DNA of 64,000 nucleotides from Leptospira chreensis (GCF_016919165.1 NZ_JAFFPS010000064.1:62001-126000), one strand, 5' to 3'; shown: positions 1 through 9,504, counted from the stretch's first letter. Notes: a model not told the origin generated them from the letters alone. A program made the numbers and translations.

Positions 1-908
1 AAAGCATTGATTTCAAGACCAGTTACGATCTCTACTTTTTTGCCATCAGATTTCAGTGGGTATCCAAAGATAAGACCTTTGTCCACACCATACTCACCAT
101 TAGAATGGCAAGCAGCACTGAACCAATCTCCCGCTTTTGTAGGAGTCACAATGTTATGCACTGTATCCACTACTGCATTTGCTGCTGAAGCCGCAGAAGA
201 TGCCCCGCGTGCTGCAATGATGGCTGCTCCTCTTTTTTGTACAGTAGAGATAAAATCTCCTTTTAACCAGTCGTGGTCAGAGATCACGTCTGTTGCAATT
301 TTTCCTTTGATTTTTGCATTGTAAAAGTCTGGGTATTGGGTTGCGGAGTGGTTTCCCCAAATGGCTACATTGGAAACATCTTTTACAAGAACTCCTGCTT
401 TTTGGGCAAGTTGTGTTTTAGCACGGTTTTCATCAAGACCAGTCATCGCAAACCATCTGTCAGACGGAATACCTTTTGCATTATTCATAGCAATGAGTGC
501 ATTTGTATTACATGGGTTACCAACAACAAGAACTCTTACGTCGCTTGCAGCATTCTTCTCGATTGCTTTTCCTTGAGTTGTAAAAATTCCACCATTGATT
601 TTAAGAAGGTCTCCCCTTTCCATTCCTGCTTTTCTAGGAACAGAACCAACGAGGAGTGCCCAGTTGATGTCACGGAACGCCTCATCAATGTTAGAAGAGA
701 CTGATACTTTTTCCAAAAGAGGAAATGCACAGTCGTCTAGTTCCATAATGACACCTTTTGCAGCAGGAAGTGCTTGTTCCAATTCCAATAATTGGAGTTC
801 TACTGCAGTGTCAGGTCCAAACATTTGTCCTGAAGCGATACGAAATAGTAGTGCGTATCCGATTTGTCCGGCAGCACCAGTAACAGCAACTTTTACTTTT
901 TTGCTCAT
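1..908 (-). CDS. mdh: Malate dehydrogenase, 3' end beyond the window
   Basis: NAD-dependent malate dehydrogenase, interconverting malate and oxaloacetate in the TCA cycle in the cytoplasm. The reverse strand reads from an ATG at 908 with no stop before position 1, giving about 302 residues of a family of about 325. The N-terminus carries the Rossmann signature [19 protein letters not shown]. Further on are the NAD loop VGNPCNTNA, the substrate arginine region GLDENRAK and the active-site histidine in [11 protein letters not shown] good ribosome site (AAAGGAAAA) lies just before the ATG. It is 28 bp downstream of the DsbA-like gene on the same strand, so the two may be cotranscribed. Only the C-terminal end is missing. 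The family assignment is very safe. Confidence 0.95.
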   Translation of the reverse strand, partial: MSKKVKVAVTGAAGQIGYALLFRIASGQMFGPDTAVELQLLELEQALPAAKGVIMELDDCAFPLLEKVSVSSNIDEAFRDINWALLVGSVPRKAGMERGDLLKINGGIFTTQGKAIEKNAASDVRVLVVGNPCNTNALIAMNNAKGIPSDRWFAMTGLDENRAKTQLAQKAGVLVKDVSNVAIWGNHSATQYPDFYNAKIKGKIATDVISDHDWLKGDFISTVQKRGAAIIAARGASSAASAANAVVDTVHNIVTPTKAGDWFSAACHSNGEYGVDKGLIFGYPLKSDGKKVEIVTGLEINA

Positions 909-936
909 ATAAATTTTCCTTTAACTTTATAATCTA

Positions 937-1986
937 TTATTGTTTTAATTCTTTTTGAATGATCTCATCAAAGTTTTCGAAAGGTAATGCTCCCGAAACA
1001 AAGATCCCATTGATAAAAAATGCAGGAGTTCCACTCACACCGACTTTCTGACCATCTTGGATGTCTGCATCAATTTCTGATTTTAGTGTAGGTGCATTTT
1101 TCATACAAGCTTGGTATTTGTCTTTTGGTAGACCTGCTTTGATGACAAGTGCATCTACATTGGCTTTACTCAAGTTTCCTGTGTTTTCAAAAAACAAGTT
1201 AAACACATCCCAATACTTTCCTTCTGCAACAGAACAATTGGCAGCCATATGTGCATACATTGCATCTTGGTGGAAAGGAAGAGGAAAGTCACGGAATACC
1301 CAACGAATTTGGCCTTTATATTTTTCGCGGAGTTTTTGGTTCACATCTTGGCTTCGTTTGCAAAATGGACATTCGAAATCAGAAAATTCGATGATTGTAA
1401 TCTTTGCATCTTTTGGACCGATAGACGGGTTATTTTTTTCTTCTACAGTCACTCGAACGGCAGCGGGTTCTTTGATCAAAAATTCAACAGGATATTTTGT
1501 AACAATATCACGGTAAACAGAACGACTATGTTCTTGTTCTTGTTGGTTTTTTAAAAACCCAACAATTTTGTCTTTTGTCTCATTTAAGGATTTTCCACCT
1601 AACTGAGCTTTATTGGACATATATACATTGATGATATCTTCTTCTGATGGTTCTCTCGGAGTAAACCCTTGAGTTAATACTTCCGAAGGTTTGATGTTTT
1701 TGTCTTTGGCTACAAGTTCAAATAATTTGTCCTGAGCAAATTCACCCAGAGTATTTTTGATGAGTGCCTTATATTCCGATTGGAATTTAGAATAAGCAAT
1801 GGGAGAAGTTTCCTTCACATCACTTAAGTCATATTTTTTTCCGCCGATACTGACTGCATCTTGGGTAATATAATCCTGAACAAAGGAAGGTACACTGACC
1901 AAAAAGAGCAGAACAAAAACTAAGTTTGTCGCAAGGACGATCTTGGAGATGGGGTTTTCCACCCACTTTTTAAAATTATTTTCCAT
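937..1986 (-). CDS. DsbA-family thioredoxin with N-terminal membrane anchor and SurA-like domain
   Basis: Predicted periplasmic thiol oxidoreductase of the DsbA/DsbG-like family, 349 residues from the ATG at 1986. An in-frame ATG at 2022 would add 12 residues, but the membrane segment fits the shorter form better. Residues about 15-35 form one transmembrane helix. A charged helical region, about 45-165, resembles the SurA N-domain seen in some fused chaperone/thioredoxin proteins. The thioredoxin fold follows, with the redox motif CPFC at about 206-209 and the cis-proline loop SGTPAFFING near the C-terminus. It sits immediately upstream of mdh. Substrates are unknown; oxidase or isomerase activity is inferred only from the family. 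Confidence 0.8.
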   Translation of the reverse strand: MENNFKKWVENPISKIVLATNLVFVLLFLVSVPSFVQDYITQDAVSIGGKKYDLSDVKETSPIAYSKFQSEYKALIKNTLGEFAQDKLFELVAKDKNIKPSEVLTQGFTPREPSEEDIINVYMSNKAQLGGKSLNETKDKIVGFLKNQQEQEHSRSVYRDIVTKYPVEFLIKEPAAVRVTVEEKNNPSIGPKDAKITIIEFSDFECPFCKRSQDVNQKLREKYKGQIRWVFRDFPLPFHQDAMYAHMAANCSVAEGKYWDVFNLFFENTGNLSKANVDALVIKAGLPKDKYQACMKNAPTLKSEIDADIQDGQKVGVSGTPAFFINGIFVSGALPFENFDEIIQKELKQ

Positions 1987-2147
1987 CCCTGCCAGCTTCC
2001 CGGCCATAAAGCGGGCAATCAAACGGAAAAAACTGAAAAAAAGAAACGATTTTGCTAAAGCCTACCCCGAAATAACCGAAAATTTGAGGGAGGGAAAAGG
2101 AAATTTTTTTCTCAAAAGCTGATCCTGAACACGGAGGTTTGGGAAAA

Positions 2148-2465
2148 ATGAACACCATTAACATTCAAGGAAATTCGCACACATCGGTTCCCCCCACGAT
2201 TCCAACCCAAACGGGGAAACAATCGGAGGAAGGAAATGAATCCCTTCCCGAAAAATCGCAAAACCTTAGAGCCACGAAGAAGGCAGAGGCGGAACGAGAG
2301 GCCAAAGTAAAACCGGAAGATTTGGTTTTAAAACCAACTCCCGCTTCATTGGAAGAAAAATTAAACCAAATCATCTCCGCCGAAGAAGTGAAAGACTTAC
2401 TCTCTCTTGTGACACGAACTCCCCTACCGTCTCCAAAAAGCCATAGAGTAGATACAAAAAGGTAA
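2148..2465 (+). CDS. Small hydrophilic protein of unknown function
   Basis: A 105-residue, highly charged, Pro/Glu/Lys-rich protein with no signal peptide or membrane segment and no domain I recognise. The ATG at 2148 is preceded by GGAGG at 2133-2137, a good ribosome site. An in-frame TTG at 2139 would overlap that site and is less likely. Its stop is 2 bp before the next gene, so the two are probably translated as a pair. It is divergent from the DsbA-like gene, so the 160-bp gap between them should carry both promoters, although none is convincing. The strong ribosome site and the tight coupling support a real gene. Confidence 0.6.
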   Translation: MNTINIQGNSHTSVPPTIPTQTGKQSEEGNESLPEKSQNLRATKKAEAEREAKVKPEDLVLKPTPASLEEKLNQIISAEEVKDLLSLVTRTPLPSPKSHRVDTKR

Positions 2466-2467
2466 GT

Positions 2468-3106
2468 TTGTTTCTTAGCATTGCCATTCTTGACAGCTTT
2501 ATCCTAGTTCTTAGCGGAGTGTTGACCGTTGCCGTTTTAGGACTAGGGCTTGTTGTGTACAACCAATTCATCCATCCTATCATTTCGAGAAAAGAATCTG
2601 ACCGTTTCATTCCTGTCCAAACCGGAGACAAATACGATCTCGTTGTGGACGAACTCAGTCGATTTGCTACCTTTCAAATTGGAAGTAAAACGGGGCAGCT
2701 CGCCACTCGCTGTAATGCGATCTCCGAAGACCATCTCATCTTCCAATTCAAAAAAAGTCGGGATAGTGAAGACTACACCATTACTGTTTTAAAAAATGGC
2801 CCGACCTTTTACAAACCACCTCGCATGGAACATTATGGGAAGATGGAATCCAAAGAAAGTTTTGAATCCTATGAAGTCATTGGCCATCCCGCTGAATTTC
2901 GAATCTCTGATAAAATCGCCAAAGAACGGATGGTAAACTACATCGAAGTTTCCCTCACCTCTTCCTTTTATTTCAACCGGTCTGGAAAGGAACGAATGAA
3001 ATTTACATTTGAAGTGGGAAAGATCCAACCGGGGATCAATAGAAAAGCGCGGTTTCGTGGAGATGTCTACGGATTTGGAAAAGAAGAAGGAGCGGACGAA
3101 GACTAA
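2468..3106 (+). CDS. Membrane-anchored protein of unknown function
   Basis: A 212-residue protein starting at a TTG 2 bp after the previous stop, with AAAAAGG just upstream. Residues about 5-30 form a hydrophobic N-terminal helix, which may be an anchor or an uncleaved signal. The rest is soluble and beta-rich, with many charged and aromatic residues and an acidic tail. I do not recognise a family. The C-terminal half has alternating beta-strand character, loosely like a PilZ-type fold, but no PilZ motif is present. It ends 2 bp from the convergent thrB gene. It is likely co-expressed with the small charged protein before it. Confidence 0.65.
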   Translation: MFLSIAILDSFILVLSGVLTVAVLGLGLVVYNQFIHPIISRKESDRFIPVQTGDKYDLVVDELSRFATFQIGSKTGQLATRCNAISEDHLIFQFKKSRDSEDYTITVLKNGPTFYKPPRMEHYGKMESKESFESYEVIGHPAEFRISDKIAKERMVNYIEVSLTSSFYFNRSGKERMKFTFEVGKIQPGINRKARFRGDVYGFGKEEGADED

Positions 3107-3108
3107 AA

Positions 3109-4062
3109 CTATTTGGTTTGGATACGAACCCCAAGCCCATCGGGTTTCACTCGTTTGAAACTATAAGCAATCCCAGAAGTTTGCATCACTTGCCCAATCT
3201 TTTCCTCTAAATCTACCTGATACCGTTTGACTGCCTTTCGTTCTAAAAACACAAGTAGACTTGGGCCCGATCCAGATAAACAATACCCAACTCCTGCCTC
3301 TTTGAAAAGATCCGCAAGTGGATACAAAGGAGAGGACTTGGGAATTCTATAGGGTGTATGCATTTTATCTTCTAACGCAATCAGAAGATCACCAAACTTA
3401 CGTTTGTCTAAAAAATGCATCCAAGCACCGATACGAGATAAATTAAAAATCACATCGGCCGTCGCATAGGTTTTAGGAAGGGCTTTTCTAGATTCCTCAG
3501 TGGATACATGGAATTCTGGGGTTAATACAAAAATTGCCACTGAGGATGGAAATTTTTTACGGAAATAACGCAATGGTTCACCAAATGTAGAGTATGCGAA
3601 GACAAACCCACCTAAATAAGCAGGTAGAGTATTGTCTGGATGGCCTTCGAATTCAGCCAAATACTGAGTAAAAACTGATTCCGCTGGTACAGTGGCCGCA
3701 TCCAATCGTTTATGAACTTCTCTTGCTAAAGAAAGCCCGGCTACTATGGCAGAAGCACTAGAACCAAGTCCTCCTTTTAATGGGAGAGAGAGGTTCATTT
3801 TACAATGGTAAGGCGGGGCGATTGTTCCGGGTAAAAACTTCTGGAAGTAGGCAAGATAGGACTGATAAACCAAATCTTCTTTTGCTGAAAACGGCAACGG
3901 TTTGCCGTTTTTTAATTCTGTTTTTGGTTCTGTAATTTCTTTGGAAAAAGTAAATTCAAATTCATTTCGAAGATCGAGAGCAAGGCCCATGAGATCGAAA
4001 CCAGGCCCCAAGTTGGCGGAAGTTCCCGGCACTTGTATGAAAATCTTAGGAAGGCGAATCAT
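3109..4062 (-). CDS. thrB: Homoserine kinase (GHMP kinase family)
   Basis: ATP-dependent phosphorylation of L-homoserine, the penultimate step of threonine synthesis. The protein has 317 residues, normal for ThrB. GHMP motif 1 is at the N-terminus (PGTSANLGPGFD). Motif 2, the phosphate loop, is PLKGGLGSSASA at about 95-106. Motif 3 is the C-terminal glycine-rich CLSGSGPSLLVF. The N-terminal motif distinguishes it from mevalonate and galactokinase relatives. The ATG at 4062 fits the family start. It lies downstream of an acyl-CoA dehydrogenase on the same strand with a hairpin between them, so it probably has its own promoter. No threonine-type leader peptide was seen upstream. Confidence 0.9.
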   Translation of the reverse strand: MIRLPKIFIQVPGTSANLGPGFDLMGLALDLRNEFEFTFSKEITEPKTELKNGKPLPFSAKEDLVYQSYLAYFQKFLPGTIAPPYHCKMNLSLPLKGGLGSSASAIVAGLSLAREVHKRLDAATVPAESVFTQYLAEFEGHPDNTLPAYLGGFVFAYSTFGEPLRYFRKKFPSSVAIFVLTPEFHVSTEESRKALPKTYATADVIFNLSRIGAWMHFLDKRKFGDLLIALEDKMHTPYRIPKSSPLYPLADLFKEAGVGYCLSGSGPSLLVFLERKAVKRYQVDLEEKIGQVMQTSGIAYSFKRVKPDGLGVRIQTK

Positions 4063-4156
4063 CGTTTCGCCCAGGCTCTAAGACGGGTTTCGAAAATCAA
4101 CCTCTCTTTCGATCGAAGTATTGCTCACTTGAATTGAGTCCTCCATCCCAAAATCG

Positions 4157-4197
4157 ATCCATCCCCCTTGGAGGCCGGAAAAGGTTTGAGGATGGAT
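4157..4197 (-). terminator. Inverted repeat after the acyl-CoA dehydrogenase gene
   Basis: ATCCATCC at 4157-4164 and GGATGGAT at 4190-4197 form an 8-bp perfect stem, with an inner CCTT/AAGG stem. In the minus direction it follows the acyl-CoA dehydrogenase stop by about 18 bp, but only four T residues come shortly after it. A weak terminator is the simplest reading. Confidence 0.4.
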
Positions 4198-4215
4198 ACA
4201 AACAAATTGGAACCT

Positions 4216-5400
4216 TTACTCAGACCAAAGTTTTTTTAAGTCACTGGCAATGTTCTTTTGCATGGCTTCATTCGTTCCACCACCAATACTAAGTAAGATG
4301 GCATCCCGATGCAAACGTTCCACTGGATATTCGCGACAGTATCCATACCCGCCGAGAACTTGAATGGCATTTCTAGAAACACGCTCCGCCATTTGTGTTG
4401 CCACAAGTTTCGCAGAAGCAGCTCCCAGTGAGTTACGCACATCGGGTCCAAGTTCACTTGCCACATGATAAACAAGAGCTCGTGCGGCTTGGTAGTCAGC
4501 ATAGGACTCAGCCACCATCCTTTGGATTTGTCCAAACTCCATGAGTTTTTTTCCAAAGGCTTCTCTATGACGGATGGTATAATCACACATGATATCGATA
4601 CAGCGACGAGCAATCCCCAGTGACTGGGCGGCAAGGGTCACACGTTCGATTTCTAAATTACGCATCATATGAGTGACAGCACCGTTTTCCACACCGAGTA
4701 AATTCTCTTCGGGGACTTCCATATCTTCAAAAACAAGTTGGGTGGTAGGAGAGGAACGCATCCCCATCTTCTCTTCTTTTTTTCCGACCGAAAAACCTTT
4801 GTAAGACGATTCAATGACAAAGGAGGTCATTTTTTTCCCATTTTTTTCTAACTTTGTATAAAGAACAAAAACCTGACCTATCGATCCATTGGTGATGTAT
4901 TGTTTCACACCATTGATGATATAACGATCACCCTTCTTCACGGCGTGAGTGGTCATTCCCAGAACGTCCGTTCCCGCACCGGGTTCAGTCATCCCCATTC
5001 CCCCAATCCATTCTCCGGTAATCACCTTACTTAAGTACCGAGCTCTCTGCGAAGGATTGGAACTATAGAAAAAATTATTCACAAAAAGTACTTCGTGAGC
5101 TAAGTAAGAAAGAGTAAATCCTGGATCAAACCTGGACATCTCTTCATGAATGATGACAGAGGCAAGTGGATCGAGTCCATGCCCACCATCAGCTTCTGGA
5201 ACAGTGATTCCAAAAATTCCGAGTTCAGAACCAAGTCGTTTGAAAAGCAAGGTATTGAATGTTTCTTTTTCATCGTTTTCTTTGGCTTGTTCATCCATTT
5301 CCCGTTCCGCAAAGGAAGCCACAGACTCTCTAAGGGCCAAATGGTCTTCTGTCGGATTGAATAGATCCAGTGAGGATTTTTTTGTCGAAAGCGTACTCAT
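4216..5400 (-). CDS. Acyl-CoA dehydrogenase
   Basis: FAD-dependent alpha,beta-dehydrogenation of an acyl-CoA, passing electrons to electron transfer flavoprotein (encoded at 9888-11619 in this window). From the ATG at 5400 it has 394 residues, typical for the family. An upstream in-frame ATG at 5448 would add a non-conserved, basic 16-residue extension. Visible signatures are the central motif MTEPGAGTDVLGM, the FAD/substrate region KQYITNGSIG and the C-terminal YGYCREYPVERLHRDA with IGGGTNE. Chain-length or branched-chain specificity cannot be read from sequence. The gene stands alone, with a possible terminator downstream. Confidence 0.9.
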   Translation of the reverse strand: MSTLSTKKSSLDLFNPTEDHLALRESVASFAEREMDEQAKENDEKETFNTLLFKRLGSELGIFGITVPEADGGHGLDPLASVIIHEEMSRFDPGFTLSYLAHEVLFVNNFFYSSNPSQRARYLSKVITGEWIGGMGMTEPGAGTDVLGMTTHAVKKGDRYIINGVKQYITNGSIGQVFVLYTKLEKNGKKMTSFVIESSYKGFSVGKKEEKMGMRSSPTTQLVFEDMEVPEENLLGVENGAVTHMMRNLEIERVTLAAQSLGIARRCIDIMCDYTIRHREAFGKKLMEFGQIQRMVAESYADYQAARALVYHVASELGPDVRNSLGAASAKLVATQMAERVSRNAIQVLGGYGYCREYPVERLHRDAILLSIGGGTNEAMQKNIASDLKKLWSE

Positions 5401-5772
5401 TCGATAATTTTTTCGTACTTTTCCTGAGCCTGTAAACGAAAAAACCAAGACCCATTACATTCTCACGATTGAATTCGCTACAAAAAAGAACAGTTTCTGA
5501 TAGAGGGAAAATCAGAACCAAGTAGAAACTTTCCGACACACCCTAACTCTAGTTATTCCACTAACAATCATTGACACATCTTATGATAAGATAAAACAAA
5601 AACTACACTCATTGATAGAACAACTACTTATAACTAGTGATTATCCTATGAGGAAATTCCTATGTATGAAAAAGTATTCATGAAATACAGGAATGAATTT
5701 ACAATTTATTGATTGTATATAATCATCACTAAAACATTCGAAAATTTCTTTCGTCGAATCAAGCGCAATCAA
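5401..5772. other. 372-bp intergenic gap between divergent genes
   Basis: This AT-rich gap separates the acyl-CoA dehydrogenase and the HD-GYP-like protein, so it should hold both promoters. TTGACA is seen at 5572-5577, but no well-spaced -10 element follows it. A clear TATAAT is present at 5718-5723. Short ORFs reading through the gap have no ribosome site or recognisable product. Confidence 0.6.
5698..5723 (+). promoter_or_regulatory. Possible promoter for the HD-GYP-like gene
   Basis: TATAAT at 5718-5723 with TTTACA at 5698-5703. The 14-bp spacer is shorter than ideal, so the -35 assignment is weak. Transcription from here would give a leader of roughly 45 nt before the ATG at 5773. Confidence 0.3.
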
Positions 5773-7245
5773 ATGAGCACCAACGATACAAACATAGTAC
5801 CAAGAGAAAAGCTCGCCAAATTTGAGTTAACGGAAGAGTCCTTAAATAGTTTCCGTCGCAACAATAATATCCCGCTCGATCTTTATAATAAAGACGGACA
5901 AATCCTCATTCATAAAAAAAGAAACCCTTCTGAAGCCGATTTCGGTAAACTCCTAAAATTTGAAATGCAAGGTGTTTACTTTCTCATCTCTGAATTGAGA
6001 AAATCAGCACATAATGGCCATGACAAACATATCCTAGAGCCTGGCCGCCTAACTAAGCTATTTGATCAGGAAAAAACTTCTCGTTTCGCCAAACAATCCC
6101 AAGCACTGATCGAAGATTTACGAAAGACTTCCTTCTCTTCTGACCAAGCCATCTTTGTTCAAAATTCGGTAAACGAACTCCTCACAGACTTTACCAGTAA
6201 CCCTGACTTTGAGTTGGGAATTTTTAATATCTTAGAAATCCTCAGTGTGGCGGGCGTTTCTGTGGAATCAGAACTGATGACCAAACGAACAGTCGTTGCG
6301 ATGGGGATGAAGGTTCGCACCCGAAAGATTGTCAACGAAGGCAAAGAAGAATCCAATAAAAAAGACCATCTCAGTTTGATGATGGCGAGTTATTTGGCCG
6401 ATGTTGGGTATTCAAGACTCGATATCAAAAACAATCCCAAACTCACAAAAGAAGAATATGCGGTTGTCCAACAACATCCTATCATCAGTTATTTGATGAC
6501 TCTCCCTGCCCAAGAAATTGATTCCCATGTTCGCACACTGATTTTAAACCATCACAGACCTTATCGTGGGAATGGAGTGAATAACAACTTCCCCGATCCC
6601 AGATCACTATTTACAAAACTCATGTCTGTTCGAGACAAGTATAATAAAGAAGTGGGGAAGGAAAGAATTTCTCAGGACATTGAACTCCAACTCCACTTAC
6701 AAGAAAACAATGTAACCACGTCTAGTTTCGAAGAAGACGTTGCCATCCTCTCTCTTGCCAGTGAATATGCATCTCTCACTTCCAACCAACCTTGGAGACC
6801 TGCCTTCAAATCTTCCATTGCTTTAAAAATGATTTTGAACGATTCCTTTTTCTCTTATAGCAATAAAAACATTAGACATCTTTTAGATTATGTAGGAAGT
6901 TCTCTCACCAACAATGAAAACATTGTGAACTTTGGAGACTTTGTGATTACCGCTTCTGTTGATTCAGAAAGAAGGGCTCACTTTGATATTTGTATTGTTC
7001 TTGATGTAGGTCGATACCAAACACGTCCCAAACTCCAAAGAATTTGTAGTATCAATCCTATTTTTCAAAAGGGAATCAAATTCAAAATTGCTGACTTTGA
7101 TTTGCACAGCATCAAAATCGATCGCAGAAAAGCCATTATGGATTTGGCTTTGCAGGCAGGAACTTCTCGAGTGATTTATATCATCGATCCCGAACTGAAC
7201 CCAGTCCTCCACGAAGCTGTTTATCGAATCAATCTGGCCTCCTAA
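5773..7245 (+). CDS. Degenerate HD-GYP-like protein
   Basis: A 490-residue soluble protein. The middle (about 190-320) aligns by eye with the HD-GYP cyclic-di-GMP phosphodiesterase fold. ASYLADVGYSRLD stands where LHDIGK is expected. QQHPIISYLM corresponds to the HP-x-x-G helix. NHHRPYRGNGVNN corresponds to HHE-x-x-DGxGYP. The metal-binding HD pair is replaced by AD and the GYP triad is lost, so catalysis is doubtful; a c-di-GMP-binding or scaffold role is possible. The N- and C-terminal regions are unassigned. The ATG at 5773 follows a TATAAT-containing region; reading in from 5713 would add 20 basic residues and lacks support. Its stop abuts that of the convergent cyclase gene exactly. Confidence 0.65.
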   Translation: MSTNDTNIVPREKLAKFELTEESLNSFRRNNNIPLDLYNKDGQILIHKKRNPSEADFGKLLKFEMQGVYFLISELRKSAHNGHDKHILEPGRLTKLFDQEKTSRFAKQSQALIEDLRKTSFSSDQAIFVQNSVNELLTDFTSNPDFELGIFNILEILSVAGVSVESELMTKRTVVAMGMKVRTRKIVNEGKEESNKKDHLSLMMASYLADVGYSRLDIKNNPKLTKEEYAVVQQHPIISYLMTLPAQEIDSHVRTLILNHHRPYRGNGVNNNFPDPRSLFTKLMSVRDKYNKEVGKERISQDIELQLHLQENNVTTSSFEEDVAILSLASEYASLTSNQPWRPAFKSSIALKMILNDSFFSYSNKNIRHLLDYVGSSLTNNENIVNFGDFVITASVDSERRAHFDICIVLDVGRYQTRPKLQRICSINPIFQKGIKFKIADFDLHSIKIDRRKAIMDLALQAGTSRVIYIIDPELNPVLHEAVYRINLAS

Positions 7246-8670
7246 CTATCCTTTTGCGGTATACAAATGAATTTTTTGTTCTCTTCCTGCAAGTGTGACA
7301 GATTCTTTTTTATCCCAACCAATGGGAGAACCAATCTCTAACCAAACCGCTTCCGAAATCAAAAAAGAAACTCCTAAATCTTTACATGCAGACTCAACCC
7401 TTGAAGCCGTGTTTACTGTATCTCCAATGACAGTGTATTCCATCCTTTCTTCGGAACCAATACTTCCACAGAATACTTCGCCCGTATGAATCCCGATTCC
7501 AATTTTAATTTCTGCCAAACCTTCAGCGGTTCGTTCTTTGTTCCATTGTATCAGCTCATTTAACATAGACTTTGCGGCAAGGACTGCATTTTTAGAATCC
7601 TCACCTTCTATTTCCGAAGGAGAAGGTGTGCCAAAAGTAGCCATCACTGCATCTCCAATGAATTTATCCAAACTTCCATTGTGACTAAAAATCGCTCGCA
7701 CCATACGCCGACGAAACTCTGTTAAAAATATGGAGAGACTTTCTGGATCCATAGGTTCAGAAAACTGAGTAAACCCACGAATGTCACTGAAGAGGACGGC
7801 AACCTTTTGGCGTCGACCTTTGGCAATGACTTCTGGTTCCGAAACAATTTCGGAAACCAAATCAGGGGAAAAATAACGAGATAATGTTGTTTTTTGAGAT
7901 TCCGCTGCCGCAAATTTTAATAACATACGAAGGCTTCGAAAGATTCCATAGGAAATGGCAAAAACAAGTGTAAGATAAACCGCAGGTTTTGTGACAAGAG
8001 CATCTAACAAAATGATTTGGTCACCCAAAACATAACGATACCAATCCAAAGAAAATACGGCATGAGAATCAAAGACGGCGAACAGAATGAACCCATAATA
8101 ACTAATCAAAAAACAAACAAAAGAAAAGTTCACAAGGGAAAATCGGTATTGGAACAAACTGAGTGACAAAGGCAGGAGATAAAAAACAACTAAGGGAGAT
8201 TTCACAAGAAAGTTAGGATTTCCATCCCCCTTCAAAAAAAACCAATTGATAATGGTCATTGAGACAAGAAGGTTATCGATAAACAAACTAATGTAATCAT
8301 ATTTTGTTTTCCAATGTCCCCTACTCTTTTTTAGAATTTGCGCATGTACAAATGTATTGATAAAGTAAATCGTGATCGCAACAAAGTTAATGAGATGCCC
8401 AAAAATAGAGTCTATATTCCCTACATTGGCCAAAGCACTGGCAACAAGAGCCACACCGATCACATAACGGAACCGAACTGCAAATAAAGCCCCCATTTGT
8501 TCTTCTTGGAATAACAGATCCGACATATAACGAGGGAATTGGTCTCGGATGCAATAAACGGAGCGAACGGCACGAACAATGGAGGCGAACATTGCCAGAC
8601 ATTCCAACACGGAAAGTTTTTGTTGCAAGGGAATTTTCTTTTTGCCAATGGAGAAACGATTCGTTATCAA
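7246..8670 (-). CDS. Membrane adenylate cyclase, class III
   Basis: Predicted integral-membrane cyclase making cAMP. It has 474 residues. Residues about 30-260 contain roughly six hydrophobic helices, and the class III catalytic domain spans about 285-470. Metal ligands appear in LFSDIRGFT and DKFIGDAV. The lysine of DKF and the aspartate of VIGDTVN fit ATP rather than GTP specificity, and NTASR holds the transition-state asparagine and arginine. The start is a TTG at 8670, only 3 bp from the ATG of the divergent gene. The membrane part may sense an unknown stimulus. The domain assignment is secure; adenylate specificity is an inference from residues. Confidence 0.88.
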   Translation of the reverse strand: MITNRFSIGKKKIPLQQKLSVLECLAMFASIVRAVRSVYCIRDQFPRYMSDLLFQEEQMGALFAVRFRYVIGVALVASALANVGNIDSIFGHLINFVAITIYFINTFVHAQILKKSRGHWKTKYDYISLFIDNLLVSMTIINWFFLKGDGNPNFLVKSPLVVFYLLPLSLSLFQYRFSLVNFSFVCFLISYYGFILFAVFDSHAVFSLDWYRYVLGDQIILLDALVTKPAVYLTLVFAISYGIFRSLRMLLKFAAAESQKTTLSRYFSPDLVSEIVSEPEVIAKGRRQKVAVLFSDIRGFTQFSEPMDPESLSIFLTEFRRRMVRAIFSHNGSLDKFIGDAVMATFGTPSPSEIEGEDSKNAVLAAKSMLNELIQWNKERTAEGLAEIKIGIGIHTGEVFCGSIGSEERMEYTVIGDTVNTASRVESACKDLGVSFLISEAVWLEIGSPIGWDKKESVTLAGREQKIHLYTAKG

Positions 8671-8673
8671 TGA

Positions 8674-9504
8674 ATGATGATCCCAAACGGATTTTTGATT
8701 CGCATCGGAAAACTTGTCTCCTTTTTGGCTTTGGATGTTCTGTTCTCCCTTTCGGCAAACTTATCCTTTTTTTCTCACCATCTGAATGAGAAAATCCAAT
8801 CCACACTGTTTCTCTTTTATTTGAGTTCTGTTTGGGCCCTCTATTTGGCCGATCATTTCTGGGATGCGAACCGAGAAAAAGAACCTTTTTCCGAAAGGGG
8901 AAGTTTCTATTTGCGATTCCGACTTTTTATTGTTAGTTTGTTTGTCCTTCTGGCTTTTTTATCCTTATCCATTGGGTTTTCTTTTGAATTCAACTTTCTC
9001 TGGAACCAACTTCCCCTTGTCATCTCCTTTGGATTCTTTCTTGTTTTGATTCTTCTAAAAAAGTCCCCGATCCCCAAGGAAATTTTGGTTTCTCTATATT
9101 ATACATGGGGAGTGTTTGCCCCCTTTTCTTTGTTTGTTGGTCGGGACCCAATCGTTTGGATTTTTTTCCTCCATGTCCTCGCGAATGTCCTTCTTACCTA
9201 TGACGGCGACAGAGAATTTGACAAAGAACATCACACCTATACCCTAACCCAATATTGGAAACCCAAAACAGTACGAATCGTAGCCCGCTGCCTTCTCGGC
9301 CTTGGAATATTTTTACTCCTTGGCCTAGGGTTCCTGCAAACCCACGAGGTCTCGGTTCTTTTAGGGATGGCCTTCAGTTATCTCTGGCTTGGAATTTGTA
9401 GCTTCCAAAAGAAAGGGGGCATCCGATTCAAATCTCTTTGTGAACTTTCCTACCTACCGATGTTCCTACCCCAGATCTTTTTTTTCTTCTCCCTACTTCC
9501 TTAA
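8674..9504 (+). CDS. Polytopic membrane protein, UbiA-like
   Basis: A 276-residue protein with about eight hydrophobic helices. Two Asp-rich loops, LADHFWDANRE at about 58-68 and YDGDREFDKEHH at about 176-187, sit where UbiA prenyltransferases carry their NDxxD and DxxxD motifs. It may therefore be a distant UbiA-family enzyme acting on an isoprenoid or quinone substrate, but the first motif is not canonical. The ATG at 8674 is 3 bp from the divergent cyclase start; a TTG at 8695 is an alternative. A small membrane protein follows after 16 bp, suggesting an operon. Confidence 0.6.
   Translation: MMIPNGFLIRIGKLVSFLALDVLFSLSANLSFFSHHLNEKIQSTLFLFYLSSVWALYLADHFWDANREKEPFSERGSFYLRFRLFIVSLFVLLAFLSLSIGFSFEFNFLWNQLPLVISFGFFLVLILLKKSPIPKEILVSLYYTWGVFAPFSLFVGRDPIVWIFFLHVLANVLLTYDGDREFDKEHHTYTLTQYWKPKTVRIVARCLLGLGIFLLLGLGFLQTHEVSVLLGMAFSYLWLGICSFQKKGGIRFKSLCELSYLPMFLPQIFFFFSLLP

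Noticed and set aside
273..912. Overlapping plus-strand ORFs over the mdh region
   Set aside because: The reverse strand encodes a clear malate dehydrogenase with conserved motifs; these ORFs are its shadows.
1976..2164. 62-residue minus-strand ORF between the DsbA-like gene and the next gene
   Set aside because: It overlaps the start of the DsbA-like gene in another frame and has no ribosome site or family.
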